NCBI GenBank assembly: GCA_023391005.1
Contig: JAEWBS010000088.1
Coordinates: 62,001-126,000 of the forward strand
Direction of reading: 5' to 3'
Length of the DNA: 64,000 nucleotides
From: Bacillota bacterium
GTDB lineage: Bacteria; Bacillota; Clostridia; Oscillospirales; Ruminococcaceae
Of the stretch, positions 59,720 to 64,000 are shown one piece after another. Positions within the stretch are counted from its first letter, which is position 1; each line of letters opens with the position of its first letter. Below the pieces are notes generated by a model. It searched no databases. It was not told the origin of the DNA and was given only the letters and a program-made list of their open reading frames with translations. The translations under genes were made by a program, and so were the position numbers.

Positions 59720-62077
59720 TTAGGCAAATTCCTGAAGCGCGCCGCCCGTGCCAACGCCGACAATCTGATAACCGCCGCCGTCCTGCATTTTCACTTTAAC
59801 GCAGAGCTCACGGAACAGGTTTTGAAAAGTGCCCTTGCCCGAAATACCGTCACCGGGGGCACGGTATTGATCAGTCGCTGTGGTGATGTCGTAGGTGAAT
59901 TGCACAACGTATTGGTAGGCCATATCCTCCCATTTAATTCCCGGCTTGGGTGCACCTACAACGACTTTTACATCTGAAACGGCGTAAGCTGAAATGCGGT
60001 TTTCCGCAGATACCTGAGTGCCCATAAAGGATTCAAGCCAAACATCTGCGGCGGTATTCCCGATAACCTGCGGCGTTTCGTCCGGCTTTACCCAAAAGGA
60101 CAAACCTTCTGTTGAAGCGAAGGAACGGCTCAGCGCATCGTAGAGGTCGCGCGAAAGTACGCCATACCACCCGTTTGTACCGGACTGTAAAACTGCTGTG
60201 CCATCCTCCAGCAGATAGGCATAATAGTCATGAACCTCCGGTACCTGCGGAAAGGTCTGACGGATCAGGTAGCTTTCCTCCAAGGTATTGATATCCACAC
60301 CCTGCCACGCAGCGGATTTTACCAGAACGTCCATCAGGACTGCTTGTGCAAGCTGCGGGTCTTTCAGAGTGTAATCCGAAAGCGCTTCGCCATTTTTGCC
60401 AAGCTTCATTATGGAATATTCTACGTCAACCGTCTCAGATGCGGTAAAATCGATCAGCTCCTGTAGCTTCTCGGCGCTTGCGGCATAGTCGCGGATGTCG
60501 CGGCCCACGGTGTAATCCGCCCACTCGCGGCCGCTAATAAAGCCGACCTCACGGCTGCCGTCGGTCAATACGGCGCGCACCCCGTCCGCGTTTTCAACCA
60601 GAGCAAGCAGGAGAAGGGCGTTTTTTCTGAAGGGGTCGGCAATAGGTGAATCTTTGGCGTCGTATTGCTTTAGTGCTTCGGTGGGCACAGAATACACAAT
60701 TTCAATGCTGTACGGCTGCTCGGCGGTGTGAAGCGCAAAGTGATCGTACCGCAGCCCATCCGGAACAGGAAGTAAACCGATGAGCTTACTGACAGCGGAA
60801 TTGTTGCCGACATACTGTGTGCGCGCACGCCATAAATTCTCGGCAGAGTAGACGTATACGCCCTTGGGCTGAAGCTGGATGGTTGTCGCTTTTGCGCGGG
60901 TCGGATAGCTTTCCTGTACTGCGCCGATAAACAGAACCACCGAGTCCCCAACCGCAAAGTCATCCACAGAAAGCGTCGTCGGTTCATTGTTGGCTGTAAC
61001 GGTGATGAAAGGTTCGCCCTCCCAGGTGATGATGCACCGATCGCCAATTACGCTGTTATTGTCAATTCCTTGGACGGTCATGGTTTGATTTTCCTTGTCA
61101 ATGGCAAGAATAACCGCGTTTACACCCGCGAAGCCGACGGTATCTTTTTTCGGATTTGCCATCAAGCCCGCCACCATGCAGACCACAGCGATGACGGCCA
61201 CCGCAGCCACCCAAAGGGCGGGCTTTTTATAATGAAGCACATTTTTGATTCTGCTTTTCGTATCGCCCTCGCCAAATGCCAGCGGAGTACCCCCGACAAT
61301 GCGCCGGCCTGTTGCAAGAATCAGCAGGGAGGAGGAATAGTCCTTTTTCACATCATTGCCGAGCCGCTTTATGACCGCTTCGTCACAGGACATCTCCATG
61401 TCCTTGCCACTGGCAAAAAACGAGATCCACACAAGGGGATTGAACCAGTGCACACACAGCACCAAAAAGCTGATGAGCTTTATGATATGATCCAGCCGTT
61501 TAATGTGGGTTTGTTCGTGCAGCAGAATATATTCTCGCTGGGCGTCACCCAAATTGCTGGGCAGATAGATTTTAGGCCGGAAAATCCCCGTGACAAAAGC
61601 GGTGTCAATGGCATCAGAGAGAAAAATAGAGTTCTTATAAAGCACAGCGTTTTGTAAGCGCTTTTTTAGACGGACCAACGCAACCAAGCTGTATAAGAGT
61701 AAAATTGCCATGCCGAACAGCCAAATCCAACTGCCGACGACTATCCAGATTTGCAGCGGGTTCACGCTGGCTTGCGGTGTTGCGGGAGGAAGGATTGAAT
61801 TGACCGCTTGATTGATTACGACAATGCCTGTATCAATTCTAGGTGCCTGGGCATAGACGATATCCTGTGATATGGGGTTTGTCTTAGCGGGTAAGAAGCT
61901 GAAAAAGCTCTCAAAGGAAAAGGGGCAAACCAGCCGGAATAATACCGCCGCCCACAGAGCGTAAGAAAAGGCCTTGGGCGCTTTTTTAAGCGGCAGCCGC
62001 GCAACCAGCACAAAGACGATGACAATGCTGGCGGTGAAACTCATATTGAGCACCTGTAAAAAAAGCTTCTCAAGCAT
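59720..62077 (-). CDS. BlaR1/MecR1-type M56 metallopeptidase with non-PBP sensor
   Basis: The 785-residue membrane protein has an M56 peptidase domain in the first 300 residues with four helices and the zinc motif REYILLHEQTHIKRLDHI (HEQTH), plus SFFASGKDMEMSCDEAV. After a further helix near 290 (AAVAVIAVVCMVAGLMAN) comes a large extracytoplasmic part: a DUF3221-like OB region (GVNAVILAIDKENQTMTV), a DUF4825-like region (QYVGNNSAVSKLIGLLPVPD) and more. No SxxK/KTG penicillin-binding motif is visible, so it does not look like a beta-lactam sensor. It probably signals by proteolysis of the BlaI-type repressor encoded just upstream. Confidence 0.88.
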   Translation of the reverse strand: MLEKLFLQVLNMSFTASIVIVFVLVARLPLKKAPKAFSYALWAAVLFRLVCPFSFESFFSFLPAKTNPISQDIVYAQAPRIDTGIVVINQAVNSILPPATPQASVNPLQIWIVVGSWIWLFGMAILLLYSLVALVRLKKRLQNAVLYKNSIFLSDAIDTAFVTGIFRPKIYLPSNLGDAQREYILLHEQTHIKRLDHIIKLISFLVLCVHWFNPLVWISFFASGKDMEMSCDEAVIKRLGNDVKKDYSSSLLILATGRRIVGGTPLAFGEGDTKSRIKNVLHYKKPALWVAAVAVIAVVCMVAGLMANPKKDTVGFAGVNAVILAIDKENQTMTVQGIDNNSVIGDRCIITWEGEPFITVTANNEPTTLSVDDFAVGDSVVLFIGAVQESYPTRAKATTIQLQPKGVYVYSAENLWRARTQYVGNNSAVSKLIGLLPVPDGLRYDHFALHTAEQPYSIEIVYSVPTEALKQYDAKDSPIADPFRKNALLLLALVENADGVRAVLTDGSREVGFISGREWADYTVGRDIRDYAASAEKLQELIDFTASETVDVEYSIMKLGKNGEALSDYTLKDPQLAQAVLMDVLVKSAAWQGVDINTLEESYLIRQTFPQVPEVHDYYAYLLEDGTAVLQSGTNGWYGVLSRDLYDALSRSFASTEGLSFWVKPDETPQVIGNTAADVWLESFMGTQVSAENRISAYAVSDVKVVVGAPKPGIKWEDMAYQYVVQFTYDITTATDQYRAPGDGISGKGTFQNLFRELCVKVKMQDGGGYQIVGVGTGGALQEFA

Positions 62078-62079
62078 TA

Positions 62080-62442
62080 CTACCCCTCCTTGTGCTCATC
62101 AATTAGGCGTTGAATTTCGCTTATCTCCGTATCAGTCAGCTTTTTTCTGCGCGTAAATGCGGCTAAGAACTGTGGCAGGGAACCGTCAAAGGCGTCGCTT
62201 AAAAACTGCTCGCCCTGTGCAGCGCCGAACTCCTGCTTCGACAGGATGGCGGTCACTGTACCGCCGTTGTTCTTAAAAATATGACGTTCGCATAGACGCT
62301 TGAGCATAGTATAGGTCGTCGTCCTTTTCCACGCAAATTCTTTTTCGCAGAGCTCGGTCAGGGTGCGGGAGCTGACCGGCTCATGGGCCCATATCAAATC
62401 GGCAAAGCGCTGCTCCATTTCCCCCAGTTTATATTGATCCAT
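62080..62442 (-). CDS. BlaI/MecI-family repressor
   Basis: The 120-residue protein is a BlaI/MecI winged helix: KLGEMEQRFADLIWAHEPVS, TTTYTMLKRLCERHIFKN and a C-terminal dimerisation part ending EIQRLIDEHKEG. The start follows AGGAGGCGTATTGCC. The BlaR1-type gene begins two bases past its stop, so the pair is one operon. Operator-like dyads lie at 62469-62508 directly upstream. Confidence 0.92.
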   Translation of the reverse strand: MDQYKLGEMEQRFADLIWAHEPVSSRTLTELCEKEFAWKRTTTYTMLKRLCERHIFKNNGGTVTAILSKQEFGAAQGEQFLSDAFDGSLPQFLAAFTRRKKLTDTEISEIQRLIDEHKEG

Positions 62443-62468
62443 GGCAATACGCCTCCTGTCTTATGCTA

Positions 62469-62508
62469 TTAGACTAAATATAGTCTAAAGCAATTAGACA
62501 CCGGTGTC
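62469..62508 (-). promoter_or_regulatory. Operator dyads of the BlaI/BlaR1-type operon
   Basis: TTAGACTAAATATAGTCTAA (62469-62488) is a near-perfect dyad, and GACACCGGTGTC (62497-62508) is a perfect one 8 bases away. Placed 27-66 bases upstream of the repressor start, they are probable BlaI-type binding sites for autoregulation. Confidence 0.75.
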
Positions 62509-62599
62509 AATAGTAATTTGGCAGAATTGAAAATGCGCACCCCCTTTGGCGTAAATATAATTGGACAATTCTAGGTAAATAGTCATGAACTGATATTAT

Positions 62600-62806
62600 G
62601 ATAAATACGAGAAAGGCCAGATGGTCGCTAAGCCAACAGTGACTAGGAGGTTTTCATGTATCGCTGCGGCGGGGTTATCCGCCCATTATACCTGCTCGGC
62701 GTGCGATAGGACATGGCTTTCCCTGCCGAGAATATCTCAATGCATCTACGACTTAAAATAGATTCGATAAACGTATGCCCCGTGTATAAACACAGGACAT
62801 ACGTGG
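62600..62806 (+). ncRNA. Candidate structured transcript or leader with small ORF
   Basis: A plus-strand unit without a recognised gene ends in a strong terminator: ACGTATGCCCCGTGT pairs with ACACAGGACATACGT (to about 62806), followed by GGTTTTTAAA. Within it, a GGCC/GGTC stem lies near 62616, a CTCGGC/GCCGAG stem at about 62694-62728, and an ATG at 62655 after AGGAGGTTTTC opens a 17-codon frame (MYRCGGVIRPLYLLGVR). The family is not recognised. It could be a small RNA, an attenuated leader or a leaderless remnant. Confidence 0.4.
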
Positions 62807-62846
62807 TTTTTAAAATTATTTTTATCAACAAACATAACAAAGCACG

Positions 62847-62872
62847 ACGGCAACCGCTCTGGTCATCGCCGT
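62847..62872 (-). terminator. Hairpin downstream of trkH
   Basis: CGGCAACC pairs with GGT..GCCG within CACGACGG...CCGTG, about 50 bases past the trkH stop. The T-run is weak (TTTGTTATGTTTG on the minus strand), so the terminator call is tentative. Confidence 0.4.
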
Positions 62873-62923
62873 GTCCTTAAATCAATATCTTGGCCGCAAT
62901 CCGATATTAAAATTAGCCATTTG

Positions 62924-64000
62924 TCAACCATTAATTTTAATATAAACCCTTTGTTTAAGTGCCCGCGCACCCGCATAAGCCCCAATAAACACAATGAACA
63001 CCTCGAGTCGCCCAAGCAGCATGCCCACTATCAGAATCAGCAGCGAACCCAGCGACGCGTTTGCGCTTGTTAAACCGTTGGAGATTCCCACCGTGCCGAA
63101 TGCGGAAGCAAACTCAAACATGGCGTCAAACAACGAACAGTTGGCGGTCAGCGTCAGCAGCAGCGTCCCAATAATAAAAACAGCCATATAACAAGCGACA
63201 AAACCAACGGTGTCTTTTACCAGCGTGTTGTCGATAGGCATTTTGCCCTGCACCCGGTAATAAGCGGGGACGGCTATGCGCCGTGCCGGAGAAAGCCTGC
63301 TCCGGATGTTCTCCTTGGTGATTTGGATGAACAGATAGCTGCGCAGCAGCTTGATGCCGCCCGCCGTCGAGCCGACGCTGCCGCCGATAATCATAAGCAC
63401 CATAATCAAGCCTAAAGCGAACGGCGGCCAGAGGGCGTAATTCATGGTGGAGTACCCGGTTGTGGTAAAGGTGGTAACAACGCCAAACAGGGCTTCCATC
63501 AAGCTTTCGCCAAGACTCAGTCCCATTCCGCCCATCAGCGAAAACGCCGCAAGCGGCACGCACACCAACATCAGCCCCAGCATAAACCGCACTTCGCTCA
63601 CCCGCAATATTTTACGAAACTTTCCCTGTACCAGCAGCAGGAGAATCGCAAAGTTTGTCGAGCCGATCAGCATCAATATAACCGTGATCATCTCGATGGG
63701 CATACTGCCGTACTGGCCAATGCTGCCCGCCTGCGTGGTGAAGCCTGCGGTGGACAACGCGGACATGGTATGGCATACCGCGTCAAAAAGCCCCATTCCA
63801 AATAGCCGGTAGGTCAATGTACCCACCACAAAAAAGCAACTGTACAGCAAAAAAATGGTTTGCGATGTTTTTTTCAAGCTTGGCATCAGTCTGTCCGGAT
63901 GGCCCTCTGCGCTGTAAAGATTCATGTTCTGCTTGCCCTGCACAAACATGGCGATCATGATGATAAAGCCAAGGCCGCCGCAATACTGCATAAACGCCCG
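62924..64000 (-). CDS. trkH: TrkH/KtrB-family potassium transporter (partial, 5' end missing)
   Basis: The frame is open to the window edge and lacks its start; 359 residues are visible. About eight membrane helices and the K+ selectivity-loop motifs can be seen: SALSTAGFTTQAGS, VTTFTTTGYSTMNY and SAFGTVGISNGLTS, plus GGSVGSTAGGIKLLRSYLFI typical of TrkH. It takes up potassium with a TrkA/KtrA-type gating ring whose gene is not in view. The tail KQRVYIKING ends at 62924. Confidence 0.93.
   Translation of the reverse strand, partial: RAFMQYCGGLGFIIMIAMFVQGKQNMNLYSAEGHPDRLMPSLKKTSQTIFLLYSCFFVVGTLTYRLFGMGLFDAVCHTMSALSTAGFTTQAGSIGQYGSMPIEMITVILMLIGSTNFAILLLLVQGKFRKILRVSEVRFMLGLMLVCVPLAAFSLMGGMGLSLGESLMEALFGVVTTFTTTGYSTMNYALWPPFALGLIMVLMIIGGSVGSTAGGIKLLRSYLFIQITKENIRSRLSPARRIAVPAYYRVQGKMPIDNTLVKDTVGFVACYMAVFIIGTLLLTLTANCSLFDAMFEFASAFGTVGISNGLTSANASLGSLLILIVGMLLGRLEVFIVFIGAYAGARALKQRVYIKING

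Noticed and set aside
62847..62872. GGCGATG in the trkH 3' region, resembling a fluoride riboswitch start
   Set aside because: It forms a simple hairpin downstream of trkH and lacks the pseudoknot and GAUGAC segment.
1..64000. tRNA, rRNA, complete insertion sequences or prophage genes
   Set aside because: None could be recognised on either strand; no transposase or integrase motif is readable.

Overview
The window looks like chromosome from an endospore-forming Clostridia-type Firmicute of moderate GC, probably a relative of the Oscillospiraceae. The evidence is a GerA/GerC/GerB germinant-receptor operon, strong AGGAGG-type ribosome sites, hairpin-plus-T-run terminators, many single-gene regulators of Gram-positive type, several methyl-accepting chemotaxis proteins and a type I-C-like CRISPR array. 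No tRNA, rRNA or complete insertion sequence was recognised. The window starts inside one gene (minus strand) and ends inside a TrkH potassium transporter.

Layout. (1) 0-0.8 kb: the start of an unknown gene and a frameshifted lipoprotein. (2) 1.2-9.1 kb: a carboxylic/hydroxy-acid uptake and catabolism locus (two-subunit aconitase X, LarA-like racemase, TRAP transporter, GntR regulator, D-2-hydroxyacid dehydrogenase). (3) 9.5-12.8 kb: a convergent restriction-modification pair, an MvaI/BcnI-like nuclease and a C5-cytosine methyltransferase. (4) 13-15 kb: an acetyltransferase and a Fic-fold protein that has lost its active-site motif. (5) 15.2-21.9 kb: a same-strand run of small accessory genes (VOC, GNAT, YdeI, TfoX-C, monooxygenase-like, DUF1905, GyrI-like, DUF2500, a two-DTG aspartic protease), with at least four decayed copies. 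(6) 22-33.7 kb: a sensory block with a V4R protein, two diguanylate cyclases, a GGDEF-EAL protein, three chemotaxis receptors, a ruined cheW and receptor fragments. (7) 34-40 kb: a ger operon followed by a subtilisin-like protein whose catalytic serine is replaced by glycine. (8) 40-47 kb: an unknown lipoprotein, then a second TRAP operon with a nitrilase-family amidohydrolase, a DUF2848 protein and a GntR regulator. (9) 47.7-49.4 kb: a phosphoesterase and a cas-less CRISPR array. (10) 49.5-53.8 kb: a MerR-controlled redox/detoxification operon. (11) 54-64 kb: a decarboxylase-cupin fusion, serine hydrolase, one-cysteine peroxiredoxin, HD hydrolase, WYL regulator with a GyrI-like partner, a BlaI/BlaR1-type pair and TrkH.

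The points most worth following are the Ser-to-Gly subtilase next to the ger operon, which recalls the Csp pseudoproteases of C. difficile germination; the aconitase X/LarA-like/TRAP locus, whose substrate is not obvious; two genes whose only well-placed start codon is ATA; an orphan CRISPR array whose repeats record a stepwise change; and a Fic protein without its catalytic residues. All coordinates and motif readings were made by eye from the sequence. Family assignments come from recognising motifs and have not been checked by database search.
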